Source: Nosema muscidifuracis
Lineage: Eukaryota > Microsporidia > Nosematidae
Reading direction: 5' to 3'
NCBI GenBank assembly: GCA_028335825.1
Contig: JAIOKI010000011.1
Coordinates: 64,501 to 128,500 of the forward strand
Length of the DNA: 64,000 nt
The notes under the pieces were generated by a model that was not told the DNA's origin, made no database searches, and saw only the letters and a program-made list of their open reading frames with translations. Position 1 is the first letter of the stretch. Each line of letters opens with the position of its first letter. The position numbers were made by a program, and so were the translations under genes. Positions 1-10,677 of the stretch are shown in pieces.

Positions 1-345
1 TATATTTTCTTAAGTATTTTTAATTTAACAAAAAAAATATATTCTGAAAAATAAATTAAATATAAAATTAAAGAGATGTATTAATCTTATTTATAATAAT
101 TAATAAAGTACAAACTTTAAGAGAATATTCTAAGTTTTACATAAAGAGATATAATACTTAAAAGAAATATTTATTTTTCTGCATACTACTCAAATAACAT
201 CTATGAAAAACTTTTTATATTATAAAAATTATAATATATTTTATCTATGTAGAGTAAATTCTTGATATATGCTTAATAAATAATTTTTACTAAACATCAG
301 ATCATGTAAAATTTATTATTTTATTCATGTTATGTAATACAGATA
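1..345. other. AT-rich spacer left of the LINE
   Basis: No gene or relic is visible. It is AT-rich spacer. It contains the left copy of the direct repeat that bounds the LINE, at 333-345. Confidence 0.6.
333..345. repeat. Left target-site duplication of the LINE
   Basis: TGTAATACAGATA here is repeated exactly at 3925-3937, directly against the start codon of the element. With one mismatch the match extends to 17 bases. Confidence 0.75.
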
Positions 346-3300
346 TATAATTAAATTTAATGAGTTATTTGTTTCTGCTCAGAATCGTTCAATAGTCAGG
401 TTGATATCATTTGGCAGGTCTAGCCCTTCACAGTTCTTGTTTACTGTGGTATTTTTACCGCTCAAAAGCTCAATTATTACTTTTGGCTCGTCCCCTGTTA
501 CTTTCCTGTCTTCAGCAGTTGCCTTCCCAGCTAGTGCACTTACGGCTCTAACCACTTCTTCCTCTCCTGCATCTTCCTGGTCATATCCTCGTCTTCGATC
601 CAAAGAGATAGACTCTAAGGTCTTCTTCAGTACAATAGACTGGATGTATGCTTCTAGGAAGGGTAGGATTTCCAGCTCCCTGATATACTTCTGGTGGTAT
701 TTGGTTACCACTCCATCCCATTTCATGACATAAGGAACTATTCTTGTTCGAGATTTATGAATTAATCCCAATTCATTTGCAAGAAGATCGTATTTTCTAA
801 GTTTCTCATTCTCAACTATTGTAAGTCGATCCTGGTTGGTAATACCAACTTCCACTATTAATATCTCTTTCTTCTTCTTGTCAAATACAAGAATATCAGG
901 CTTATTATGGCTAACTTTAATACTAGTTGATACTCTTGTGTCCACTCGTATCTCAGCTCTTTCATTCTCAATTATTTCTTGTACTGAGTGGCCACGTATC
1001 TTATTAGTCTTCTTAAAGCCATATTTCTTGCATAGTAAGAGATGAATACATCTAACTACCTCGTTGTGTCGCTTCATATAATCAAAACCCAACATTCGAT
1101 CACATTTGGTAGCCAGATGATCCACGGTCTTCCTATGAGATCCACAGTGGGGGCATTGCCCTTCCTGTCCACAGAATATATTCCTATCCTGCAGGAAGCA
1201 ATAAATTGCCTCGGATCTAGACTGGTTGTTCCCTTTTACCAGCCAGGTAGAGGAGTCCCTGATGCTCACTAATTCATTCCCTTTAGCTTTAAACAACTTT
1301 CCATGGTTGGTTCTTTTACCTATTTCGTTGTAAAGCGCCGTTCTTTGGGCTTCTCTTAGCATCTTGTGGGTTATCTCCCCTGCAAAGTTATACCTTGCTT
1401 TGAGGTACTCCCTGATAGTAAAGAGATGAGACTTGGTCTCTTCTTCTACTTTTAGTATTGCTGCTCGTCTAGGTGAACTATTTCTAGATTCATCCAGTGA
1501 CTTGTAGATAGATAGAAGCATATTCTCACTTCTATCTTCAATACTTATGAGTCCTCTCCCCATTTCAGATCTAGGGAGGTATAATCTTTCCTTACAGGCT
1601 GGCTGTAGATGGATTTGGTACTTAATTAGTACCTGTCGGATATCAAAATCAAGACTTTTAAAATCTGCTGGTTCTAGTTTTAGAAGGCCAACATGGTAGT
1701 TTATCACTGATATTGCATGCTCATTAATAGCTCGAATCATATTCTTGCCATTTAATTTAGTTTTGCACAGCTTCTCTACCCTTTGTAAGATCTCACTTCT
1801 TACTTTTTCAAAAGTCTCTCTTTTGACAGTACTAGAGGGATCCTCTGTAATTCCAAGGTATTTATATCCTTGGTGACCCTCCAGCACAACTGCATCATCG
1901 CTACATTCTATACAGTTAGTTGCAGACTTACTTTTGTTCATCTCTAAACCTACAGCTGAGAAAAACTTTTTGGTTTCCTCGTTCATTAATTTAAGAACAA
2001 CTTCGGTCTCTGCAAGGAGCTTAAGATCATCAATAAACAGAAGATGGTTTGTTATGAACACACTATCGTGAGTAAGTATTCCTACTTTTGGAAATGTTGA
2101 ATTCAGTTTCCTGCTCAGCGGGTCCATACATAGTACAAACAAAAGGGGTGACAAGGAGTCTCCTTGTAATATGCCCCTTTCGATCTTCTTAGTCATTATC
2201 GTTTCTGATTTTGACTTTATCTCAATGTGCCACTTTTTAACTGTAGCTTCTAGGAATGTTCCGATCCATTGAGGGAGATTTAACTTGCTAATACATGCTA
2301 ATAGATATTCGTGATCTACAGAGTCGTAGGCCTTTTTAACATCTATCCACATGGTCTTTAGCTTGTTTCCATGCTCCTTATTGACTGCTATGTTTATCAT
2401 AGCTTGCTCCTTAGCTCCCTGCACTTGTCTAACTGTCCCTAACTGGTTCTCTGCTAGCAGTCCTCTACTTTCAACAATTAATTGCATCACTTTAGTGGTA
2501 CACTTCGTCGTCAATTTATAGAGGTTTGACATACAGGTTATTGGCCTGAATTCACTACCATTTGTTGGGTTACCTTTCGGTAGTAGGTAAGTAATCCCCT
2601 TATAGAACCAAGATTCGGGTTCTTTCCCATCCAGGCATATTTCCTTAACAATATTGTAGAGGAAAGGATGTAGAGCTTCACACTTCTTAATGAAGAAGTT
2701 AAAGATCCCATCACATCCTGCAGCCTTCCAGTTTGGCAGATATTTAACAATATCCACAAACTCTTCAAAGGTTGGAAAAGTGATCTGCTCTTGATCATCA
2801 GGCAGGTACTCTAAGAGATATTCCCCAAAACTATTGCAGTTATTGGGTTGTTCTTTCTTATTCCACATAGTAGACCAGAAAGAGCAAATATCATCTTTAC
2901 TCACATTATGAGCGACCTCTTTGGCACCTCCAAGGTTTCTATAGAAGTTGCATCTATAGAGCTCAAAGTTTTGATTTTCGCGTCTATACTCTCTGCGTCG
3001 GTCTGCGACTTCCAGTTTTCTTGAGTATATCGCTTTTCTCTCGTTGAAGATTGCAATATCTTCAGAAGTATCTTGCTTTAAACATGCTAGCATGTTTAGT
3101 TCTCGCATGATCTTCTTAGCTTTGCGCTTTTCTTCATTTGAAAGCTTATCAAATGCCCTGACCTTTTCAAGGAGCTTAACCTTGTCTTCAATATCAGCAA
3201 TCTTTTCCAAGATGCTCTCTTTCCAAACAGAAGGCTTAGATTCCTTTTTGGTCATCTCCTGATAGCAGATCTGCGCAGCTTGCAGTATCCTTGCCATATC

Positions 3301-3924
3301 AGACATATCATGAGGGGGGTGTAATCTAACATGGTTCTCTACCGCCTTGACTGTAGCATCAAGTTTCAGCAGATCGACCTTCAAGGAAGAAATCTTCCTC
3401 GTTCTTTCTACCTGGTCCACACTTTGGTCCTTTAGAAAATTGAGTTTTTCTATAAAGACTCTCCGTGCTTTTAGGAAGACCTCGGTTTCGAAGAGACTAA
3501 TCCCTTCTTTCGAGTCGGTTTCGGTCTTTCTTCTTTTGGTAGGGTCCACCTTGAGTTCTCTGGCTGACATCTGCCTCCCATTAATATTAATGAGCGCTTT
3601 CTTTGCCTTGCCTTTGAATTCTAGTGGACTCATGTTAGAGCCAAATTTTCCACAGAAGAACTCAGTGGCTTGCTTCCACCCTCCTCTCGGCATTCTACCA
3701 AATCTACTAATGACTGATAGAAACACCATTTGAGGCCACTCTTCTTCACTAGCTTCGGTACTCCCAAGTACTGCTGCCAGAGACAAAGAAGTGGGGTGAG
3801 TGGGCACACTAGTGTGTTCTGGGCCCTGCTCGTCCTTTTCTGCTATTATTTGTCTTTCTTTAGCTCCAGAAGTTTGTTTTTTTATAGTTTCGACTTTTTC
3901 TTCCTGCTCTTTCTTTACCCTCAT
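346..3924 (-). mobile_element. LINE (non-LTR retrotransposon) with restriction-like endonuclease, apparently intact
   Basis: The element lies between two copies of a 13-bp direct repeat (333-345 and 3925-3937; 16 of 17 bases match if extended to 349 and 3941), which is the expected target-site duplication. It holds one long open reading frame, only about 33 bases of 3' untranslated sequence and no visible 5' untranslated sequence. There is no long poly-A tail. It is clearly richer in G+C than the AT-rich sequence on both sides, which suggests recent arrival or recent copying. The coincidence of the 5' junction with the ATG may mean mild 5' truncation at an in-frame Met, or a family with almost no 5' leader. 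Confidence 0.85.
379..3924 (-). CDS. R2-type LINE polyprotein: reverse transcriptase plus C-terminal zinc knuckle and PD-(D/E)XK endonuclease
   Basis: A 1181-residue protein for target-primed reverse transcription. The first 430 residues are charged, partly coiled-coil-like and not recognisable; no N-terminal CCHH finger is seen. The reverse transcriptase spans roughly residues 430-720. It includes FRPITCMSNLYK from F459, the catalytic box FIDD at 630-633 (in place of the usual YADD) and a GILQGDSLSPLLF motif. After a thumb and linker comes a CCHC knuckle with C924, C927, H936 and C941. The restriction-like endonuclease core follows, with PD at 1009-1010 and E1025 in the strand ILIVEVG. Knuckle followed by endonuclease at the C terminus is the architecture of the R2/R4/NeSL/CRE group, not of APE-type LINEs. 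The frame is uninterrupted, so the protein may be active. Confidence 0.9.
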   Translation of the reverse strand: MRVKKEQEEKVETIKKQTSGAKERQIIAEKDEQGPEHTSVPTHPTSLSLAAVLGSTEASEEEWPQMVFLSVISRFGRMPRGGWKQATEFFCGKFGSNMSPLEFKGKAKKALININGRQMSARELKVDPTKRRKTETDSKEGISLFETEVFLKARRVFIEKLNFLKDQSVDQVERTRKISSLKVDLLKLDATVKAVENHVRLHPPHDMSDMARILQAAQICYQEMTKKESKPSVWKESILEKIADIEDKVKLLEKVRAFDKLSNEEKRKAKKIMRELNMLACLKQDTSEDIAIFNERKAIYSRKLEVADRRREYRRENQNFELYRCNFYRNLGGAKEVAHNVSKDDICSFWSTMWNKKEQPNNCNSFGEYLLEYLPDDQEQITFPTFEEFVDIVKYLPNWKAAGCDGIFNFFIKKCEALHPFLYNIVKEICLDGKEPESWFYKGITYLLPKGNPTNGSEFRPITCMSNLYKLTTKCTTKVMQLIVESRGLLAENQLGTVRQVQGAKEQAMINIAVNKEHGNKLKTMWIDVKKAYDSVDHEYLLACISKLNLPQWIGTFLEATVKKWHIEIKSKSETIMTKKIERGILQGDSLSPLLFVLCMDPLSRKLNSTFPKVGILTHDSVFITNHLLFIDDLKLLAETEVVLKLMNEETKKFFSAVGLEMNKSKSATNCIECSDDAVVLEGHQGYKYLGITEDPSSTVKRETFEKVRSEILQRVEKLCKTKLNGKNMIRAINEHAISVINYHVGLLKLEPADFKSLDFDIRQVLIKYQIHLQPACKERLYLPRSEMGRGLISIEDRSENMLLSIYKSLDESRNSSPRRAAILKVEEETKSHLFTIREYLKARYNFAGEITHKMLREAQRTALYNEIGKRTNHGKLFKAKGNELVSIRDSSTWLVKGNNQSRSEAIYCFLQDRNIFCGQEGQCPHCGSHRKTVDHLATKCDRMLGFDYMKRHNEVVRCIHLLLCKKYGFKKTNKIRGHSVQEIIENERAEIRVDTRVSTSIKVSHNKPDILVFDKKKKEILIVEVGITNQDRLTIVENEKLRKYDLLANELGLIHKSRTRIVPYVMKWDGVVTKYHQKYIRELEILPFLEAYIQSIVLKKTLESISLDRRRGYDQEDAGEEEVVRAVSALAGKATAEDRKVTGDEPKVIIELLSGKNTTVNKNCEGLDLPNDINLTIERF

Positions 3925-3937
3925 TGTAATACAGATA
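3925..3937. repeat. Right target-site duplication of the LINE
   Basis: Exact copy of TGTAATACAGATA at 333-345. It abuts the ATG of the LINE ORF (3922-3924, minus strand), so no 5' leader remains between duplication and ORF. Confidence 0.75.
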
Positions 3938-4137
3938 AATAAATATTCTATAATATTTTAGATATATATTTATATTCTCTCTTTCTTAAGTTCTAGAAAA
4001 CTTGACAATAAGTTCAACCCTTAGAGTTCATTAAGAAGATGTTAATTGTAGAGTCGATACTCAAATAATGTAATATCCTTATTGTAAGTGATGATAAAAG
4101 TTAATTTTAATATGACTTATTAAAATATCAATATAAT

Positions 4138-5193
4138 TTAAATATCATCATTCAGATCACTGACACTCTTATCAGAACTCAATACGTCTTCAAATACTTC
4201 ACTTCTTATCGGCACATTATTTTCTTAATATATATTTTTCTTTATACAACCCATTGAAAGTAAAATTAGCATCAGCTGATATTACCATATTAAATGTCTT
4301 AGTTTGTAACAAACTTCCATTTATTATACAGTATAAACATCTTTAAGATTTATCTTTATTGATATTGGTAAAAATATAAGACATTCACGTTTCAGATCGC
4401 TTGTAGTAAATTTACTTATTATTATTTAAGTGTAGTAAGTTTTTCAAAAAATTTATAAATACTTCAGAAAGTAAACAATTGTATCTTTTTTCTAATATTG
4501 AATCATTAACATTTGTATTTTCTTCTACTCTAAAAGATAATATTTTGTAAGCCCGTGTTTTATAAATGTATCTAAGAATAGAACAATTTTTTATCTATGT
4601 AGTATATTTCACTTGTATTCTTATAATATATTTTATGATCATAACTATATTTAATAGTTTTAAATAATCTTCATACAATTTAAAATTATATTTTTCTCTA
4701 GGTTATACAATAGTAATAGCTTCAAAAATTAGTAAATCTTCTTCAATATTATCATTATAAGCATCTTTTATTTCATTAATACATTCTTTAGTAGTTATAA
4801 ATCTAATTTTAACATTACCAAAATTAATTGATATTTCATTTCTTACATATGCTATACATTCAATATTCTTAATAGAAATATCCAATATAGTCTTTCATTA
4901 TTAAATTCTATAAGATTTTCCATTTACTCCAATATTATTAATTTCTAATACTTTCATATAATATTTATCTTATTACATATCTTAATAATTTCATCAATAT
5001 GATTCTCACCTATACAACTAACCTAAAATAAAGTATTTTCGTATAATCTTAAATTTGTATCTCTAAACATCTCTATATCTTTTTATAGTAATAATATCTC
5101 CTTCTTGAGATTTAATAGATATTTTATCATCATCAAGTTTTATAATAATTTTTCATTTTTCAGAAAACCGTTTTCTATTGTTACAACTTCTAT
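4138..5193 (-). pseudogene. Decayed gene for FACT subunit Pob3/SSRP1
   Basis: Reading the minus strand across frames gives segments in the order expected for the Pob3/SSRP1 chaperone that reorganises nucleosomes. There is a CCCC box at 5197-5194 followed by ATA where ATG is expected, then an N-terminal stretch ending in KFKIIRKYFILG. Next comes the 60-codon open piece 4703-4885 containing RNEISINFGNVKIRF. Further on are PREKYNFKLYEDYLKL and YDHKIYYKNTSEIYYID, matching the family pattern for GKTYDYKI, followed by FIKHGLTKYYLL, CLIFLPISIKINLKDV and KTFNMVISADANFTF. An acidic tail ends in a stop at 4138. Several in-frame stops and frame changes and the lost start make it non-functional. A working copy is presumably elsewhere, since FACT is normally essential. 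The family call rests on several ordered motifs read by eye. Confidence 0.72.
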
Positions 5194-5419
5194 GGGGTAA
5201 AAAAATTAAATTATAAAATTCAATAGCAAGTTATTGGTTTTTGAATATTTATTTATATATTTTTTTATCCTAAAACACATCATTCTCATTAAAATAATAT
5301 TCATATAAATTTATAAAAGAGCATTGATAAAAATATACAATGATAGCTTCAAAGATGAGAAACATTCTTAAAATTAAATATATTTGAAATTACTTAGAGT
5401 TTTTACTTTTTTGATAAGA

Positions 5420-5830
5420 AAGCGATAATATAAAGATAAGAAGACATATTCCTAAATGAAATATTTATCTATTGATAATAATAAACACATATTAGTCACT
5501 AATAGAAGAGAATTGGAAATCATAATAATAGAAATAGGTGAAACATCTTAAGATAATTTTTAGCAGTTTGATATGGAAAAATTAAGAAGATACGACTATC
5601 TTGCTAATATACTTCCTCTAATACATTGTTTAATAGAAAAATAAACCTTTTATTATAACATAGGACACAATACATGCAATGTTAAATATAACTTCATATA
5701 TACAGATCTCTATGAAATCAATACTTCTGAAGAAAACTTTTAAAACATTCCAATGGAATATAGAACAGGAGGAGAATGTCATCTAGAGATAATGAAAAAA
5801 ATATTCATATTTTGATATACATTTTAAAGC
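5420..5830 (+). mobile_element. LINE relic A (C-terminal end, decayed)
   Basis: In one frame the sequence reads NNKHILVTNRRELEIIIIEI, then after stops EKLRRYDYLANILPLIH. These align with NKPDILVFDKKKKEILIVEV and EKLRKYDLLANELGLIH of the intact LINE. Weaker similarity to the LINE C terminus continues to about 5800. Several stops interrupt it and base composition has drifted to the AT-rich background. Only the endonuclease end is seen, as expected of a 5'-truncated insertion. Confidence 0.75.
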
Positions 5831-6639
5831 ATGTTTATAGATGATTCAATACCTATAATTAGATATTCTTGATATCAATTAATGATGAATTATTTTATAA
5901 AAAAATCACAAAATACTTCCTCCTTGATTATTACTGATACATCCATTATGATCTAACCTTTTTTTGTAATATGATTATCAGCATAACAATTACCAAATAA
6001 AAAAAATGAATTTTATTATGCCATGCGCATATTATTAAATTGTTCCGATTTATCCGCAGGGATAATAAAAATTATTTAAAAATATTTCAATAAGAGAATG
6101 ATCAGAAATATATTAATTATTCAATCACCTGTTTTCAATCAATTAAAATAATAATAATATTGTAAGCTTAATGTAACTAAAAGACTGACTATAAATAAAG
6201 TCTAAGATTAAAGATTGGTGTAAATAAGTTTATAAATCTAGTAAAAGAATAAGAATATGTTTAGAATTTTTTGAAAAAATATCTAAAATATTTATAAAAA
6301 TTTTCTTTTTTTATTTAAATTTTAAAAATATTTTAATAAAAAATAGATTAAAAATTAATTTAAAACAATGGGTTATTTAAATATTTATAAATATGATTTC
6401 CGTAGAAAATAAATTATTGTTGAAAATGCTTTTAATTTATATTTTGTGAACATATAAACAATGCTCAAAGATCGAAAATATTTTGTTTAATTAATTAATT
6501 AATTTATATTAATCTAATTCTCTATTTAAACTATTACTTTTTTCAATGTTTTCTATGTAGAAAATTTTTTAAATTAAATTTATATGAAAATTTTTTAATT
6601 TAAATTAAAAATATTTAAACAAAAAAAATTTTACTCCTT
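5831..6639. other. AT-rich spacer upstream of the first secreted protein gene
   Basis: Very AT-rich, with no readable gene or relic and no tandem repeat of note. Confidence 0.5.
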
Positions 6640-8265
6640 ATGAAATTATTTTTACTTTTTACTTTAGTATTATCAGAATTACTTGAACTACATTATAATA
6701 TTCAAAATCAGCTATTAGAGAAGATTCAGGATAAATTGAATACAGGAGATTATGCATGCTTAGATTTAGACGAACATTATATAATTCATATAATTGAATT
6801 AAATCGGTCAGAATTAAAAATAAGAAGATTTGATAAGCTTCATAGAATAACTAACACAATTATTATTAAGTTGGATGAACATGTAGATGAGGATTTAAAT
6901 CTTAAAGAATCCTTAAAAGCCAAAATAATTCAACAGTTGTATTCTTTTGGAGATAGCGAAATAAAATATATTTTTATATCAGAAGATGATGAGTTATACA
7001 AGAATAGGATGTATCTTTATGAACTTTTGAAAAATCTATCATCTTATACTCACATGATCGAAAACTATGATGAAAGTAAAAGAGACTATCTGAATTATAA
7101 ATCTATTATTAGAAATGATTTAATATTTGCATCATTTACGTTTGCTAAAACATTAGATCACCAAGGTTATTTTGTTGAAGATTTTGATAAAGAATTATTT
7201 AGTCTTACTTTATCAGGAGCAAAAAATGAGAAGTATTTTTTAAAATTTAATATAGGATCTTTTGATTTAAACGATTATTTTAGATATTATTACGCTGAGA
7301 AAAAGGTTGTTTCAAAAAAAGATGCAGATGAATTTTTGAAATTTGTTAAAAATTTCAACTTTGAATTGTTAAAAATAGATTTGATTTTGGAAATAATTGA
7401 TAAAGTTACTGACAATTTTATTTTTAAAAAAACAAATATGGAATCAGAAAATATTAGGTTAACAAGAAAAATAGATTTGAAAATAAATGAAAAAAATATA
7501 ATTTGGAATTCAATATGTTATTTATATGATGAAGAAATATCAGTTGATGAAAATCTTGAATGTCTAACTATATCAAAAGATCAATTTGAAGGGATAAAAA
7601 ATTATTACTCAATAGTTACTGGAATGGATAGGAAAACTTTATTGGATATAAATAGACTAATGAATGTATTAAAAGGAAGTGAAATATATATAACAGTCTT
7701 AAAAAATATATTGAACAATAAAGATTCAAAAAGGGGAATAATTTTGATTAACATTCTATATAGTTTAGCTATAATTACCAAATCTCAGTTTAAGGATTAT
7801 TTGTATTATCAAAATAGTGCTAATATTGATATTAAAAATATTACTAATCAAATCAATTCTCATTATGAGAGCATTAGATTCACTTTATATAATACTCTGC
7901 TATATTTTGAATTATGTGATATTGCAAGCAATCCGAATGATGAATTAGATTTTTTCAAAGAGTTCAATCAGATTTTATCACTTGCTTCTGTGAAAGAAAA
8001 AATGAATTTATCAGATAACAAAGATTACTCAATAATGACAAAGTTAAATATTTTTATTGAGGAAGTTTATTATAAAACTATTAACGAAATTCAAAATTTA
8101 ATTTTATGTCATTTTTTTATAATGCCTCTATTAATTTCTGAATGGATAAGTAATAAATCAATAGTTGATGAAAATTTGATCTTGAAATACTCAGAAGGTA
8201 ATTTTGAGAAAGATTATCTTCAAACACTTTACGAAGGAATATTAACGAGTGATAACAACAATTAA
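6640..8265 (+). CDS. Secreted or membrane-associated protein of unknown function (541 aa)
   Basis: I do not recognise a family. The protein begins MKLFLLFTLVLSELLELHYN, a plausible signal peptide with cleavage near residue 15-20. The rest is acidic and hydrophilic, rich in Asn, Asp, Glu, Ile and Lys, with no cysteine pattern and no second membrane segment. The start follows CTCCTT closely, a weak version of the CCC box seen at most genes here. The gene at 44480-45775 has the same plan: a signal peptide after CCCTTATG, then N-I-x-x-x-(L/I)-(L/I) and a short FDK-containing motif in the first 100 residues. The two may be diverged members of one secreted family, but overall similarity is weak. 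A secreted effector or a surface protein are both possible. Confidence 0.7.
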   Translation: MKLFLLFTLVLSELLELHYNIQNQLLEKIQDKLNTGDYACLDLDEHYIIHIIELNRSELKIRRFDKLHRITNTIIIKLDEHVDEDLNLKESLKAKIIQQLYSFGDSEIKYIFISEDDELYKNRMYLYELLKNLSSYTHMIENYDESKRDYLNYKSIIRNDLIFASFTFAKTLDHQGYFVEDFDKELFSLTLSGAKNEKYFLKFNIGSFDLNDYFRYYYAEKKVVSKKDADEFLKFVKNFNFELLKIDLILEIIDKVTDNFIFKKTNMESENIRLTRKIDLKINEKNIIWNSICYLYDEEISVDENLECLTISKDQFEGIKNYYSIVTGMDRKTLLDINRLMNVLKGSEIYITVLKNILNNKDSKRGIILINILYSLAIITKSQFKDYLYYQNSANIDIKNITNQINSHYESIRFTLYNTLLYFELCDIASNPNDELDFFKEFNQILSLASVKEKMNLSDNKDYSIMTKLNIFIEEVYYKTINEIQNLILCHFFIMPLLISEWISNKSIVDENLILKYSEGNFEKDYLQTLYEGILTSDNNN

Positions 8266-8373
8266 TTTATTAAAACGTTAATTTTATATTTTATATTTAC
8301 GCTTTAATTCTTTAAATCAAAACCATCAGTCGAAAATTCCAAATATTTATAATAATTTTATGTTTCGATTTTT

Positions 8374-8898
8374 TTACATTTTATGAACTTTTCTATCTTT
8401 TCCACTAATAAATTCTCTATCCTCATTAAAATGGTCAATATCTTTTATTTTAATAAAATTTTGACCCTCTACACATTTCTCATGAGAATTATCAATAAGT
8501 ACACAATTTTCTAATTTCTTATTAAACATTTTACAAGCCTGATTTAAGTTTTTAATACTTTTTAATGCTTTAATTTTATTTGTTATAATTCCTTCCTCGC
8601 AATCACTTTGACTGAGGTATCAAATGTAATAATTGTAACCGATATTTTCTAAATAAGGAATCATCTTTTCGATATTGTGTCTCATAGAAGTAGACCAGAA
8701 AATATAATCTACTTTATTCTTGTGTAAATAATCAACCAATACTTTTGTATACTGTCTTTTTAATAATAAATGTCTATTACAACTGAACATTTTTTTTCTT
8801 TGTTCTTCACTAAATTTACATAACATGTCTCTATCGGATTTGTATATTTTAGAAATCAATGTATCATTTATATCAAATACGATAAGAAAATCTTTCAT
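8374..8898 (-). pseudogene. FCP1/NIF-like HAD phosphatase gene interrupted by one in-frame TGA
   Basis: The first 92 codons start directly after ACCC (ACCCATG), the normal start context here, and carry HAD motif I as VFDINDTLI (D9, N11, D12, T13). Motif II is around FWSTS. A single TGA at 8620-8622 ends the frame. The same frame then stays open for 81 more codons to TAA at 8374 and contains motif IV, NCVLIDNS, followed by NFIKIKDID. This order is that of FCP1/CTD-type phosphatases, which remove phosphate from the RNA polymerase II tail or related targets. N11 replaces the second catalytic Asp of the usual DxDxT, so activity is doubtful even without the stop. It may be a young pseudogene, a stop-codon allele, read-through or a sequencing error. 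Confidence 0.68.
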
Positions 8899-9003
8899 GG
8901 GTAAAAATATATAAGAAATAAATTATGAGTAGTTAATTCTATTTAACTGACATATTTATATCATTAAAAAGTTACATAGAATTTATTTGAATAAAATAAA
9001 ATA

Positions 9004-9250
9004 TTAATATAACAAAGAACTGTGGAAGTAGAGAAAATTCATAAATATGACTTATTAGCTAATTAATGTGCATTATTAATCTAAGTACAGAAGTAGAATT
9101 ATTTTGTATGTGATAACAAGAAAAGGTATAATGAACTACTTCCATAAGCTCTTTTCGATGGAATGTAAATTTGAATAACTAATTGGTGCTTAAGTCAATG
9201 TAAAATGCTTGAAATGACGCTGTAGAGCTTGAAGATGAAAAGTCTATGAT
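9004..9250 (+). mobile_element. LINE relic B (C-terminal end, decayed)
   Basis: From 9022 the sequence reads VEVEKIHKYDLLAN, followed by stops and NYFVCD. This aligns with IVENEKLRKYDLLAN and VPYVMKWD of the intact LINE. Stops are frequent and only the far C-terminal part is recognisable. Confidence 0.65.
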
Positions 9251-9289
9251 AGCCTTAGGTTGGAAATGAATGCATAGTTGGAGGAACAA

Positions 9290-9990
9290 AAAAAATATCA
9301 TGAGAAAGACAAATTATTTATTTTTAATATAGATATCCCTTATAAGATATTTTCAGAATTTCAATACAATATGTCAGACGATGAGTCTTTTCTAATTACC
9401 AGAAAAATGATTTATCATAGATAATATTTTTTATCAGAAACATGTATTTGAGCAGTTTGATGTTAAAAGCTTTCTGACAGCTTAATACCTTATTAGATAT
9501 AAATATCTAGCTTTAGAGCTGATAACCTATCTCTATATATTTGACACTGATGAAGATAGATAACAATCGAAGATTATATATAAAAGAGGTAATTATTGCT
9601 ATTTTCTAATAAAGCTCATTTAAATAAACAGACTTTGAGTACACCTTCGTCTTTGCCTAATTTTTTAGAAGAAGATTCAATCACAAATTATTTTATAAAT
9701 TCTCTTAATACTAAATATCTTTACAAGACAACAAATATGTGTGGTATAAATTATTTAATGATTGATATAAAGATAAATATGTAAAGAAAAATTAACATAA
9801 ATATTCAGATTCAATGTTTAGTTGTGAAAATGATAAGAAATGGTGCAGTCAAAATAATGTGTAATAAACAAAATCATGAAGATGAAGTAGATTTATGTGA
9901 GATAAATCGAAGGTTGCAATAAAATGAGTTTATTAGAAATAATAAATTTAACTTATTAATTAAAATTAAGATTTAACAAAGCACTCGAAA
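9290..9990 (+). other. Unplaced decayed coding-like sequence
   Basis: Several short open segments follow one another on the plus strand in changing frames, for example KDKLFIFNIDIPYKIFSEFQ, then YLIRYKYLALELITYLYIFD, then a 62-codon piece at 9596-9784. Their composition is protein-like, but no family is recognised. This is probably a dead gene or element. The 62-codon piece has no start box and is not called as a gene. Confidence 0.35.
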
Positions 9991-10677
9991 AATTAATAAT
10001 ATAATAAAAAAATATTTATTAAATACAGACTAATTTAGATGAAAATGAATTTATTAAAATTATGTGCTAAATAAACAGATATCTAATCACAGGTAGAAAT
10101 ATTTAAGTATATTTTTTATACCCAAATGTCAAAAAAAATGAATTATTATGATATTAAGATAGCATAGAACTCCATTTATTTGAGCTTAATATAAATTTAA
10201 TTTTTAATGCCAGAAATAGATTATAAAATGCTTAAGTAGGATGCAACTTCTAAAATTTATTATAAAATCTTTATAAACAGATATAGTAAAAAATAAAATA
10301 TCACAAAACAATTAATAAAAAAAAATTGTATTTTTAAATAACAATCTTTTTGCATATGTTCTTGGCACATGGTAATATAATGTGTCAATATTATTCAATC
10401 TAAATAAATATTAGTATTATAATATACAACTAAATGAAGGTAATATTTAAAATGTAAAAAAAATACATTGGTTTTTCAAAAGCAGTATTTTAATCAATTA
10501 ATTTTATTTGACAGTTAACAGTCAATTAAAATAAACATTAACTATAAATTAAATATTTCAAAATACTAAAAAAATAATTTGAAATGTTATTCTTTATCAT
10601 ATATTTTTATTACGAATTAAATTTGTTAGTCAGTCATTTGATTTGTAAAAATATTTTTTTAAATATTTAGACCCTAA
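9991..10677. other. AT-rich spacer upstream of the HECT gene
   Basis: No gene, relic or clear repeat seen, apart from the ACCC box (10671-10674) that belongs to the HECT gene start. Confidence 0.5.

Noticed and set aside
9596-9784. 62-codon frame as a gene
   Set aside because: It continues decayed coding-like segments in other frames on both sides and is better read as part of a relic.
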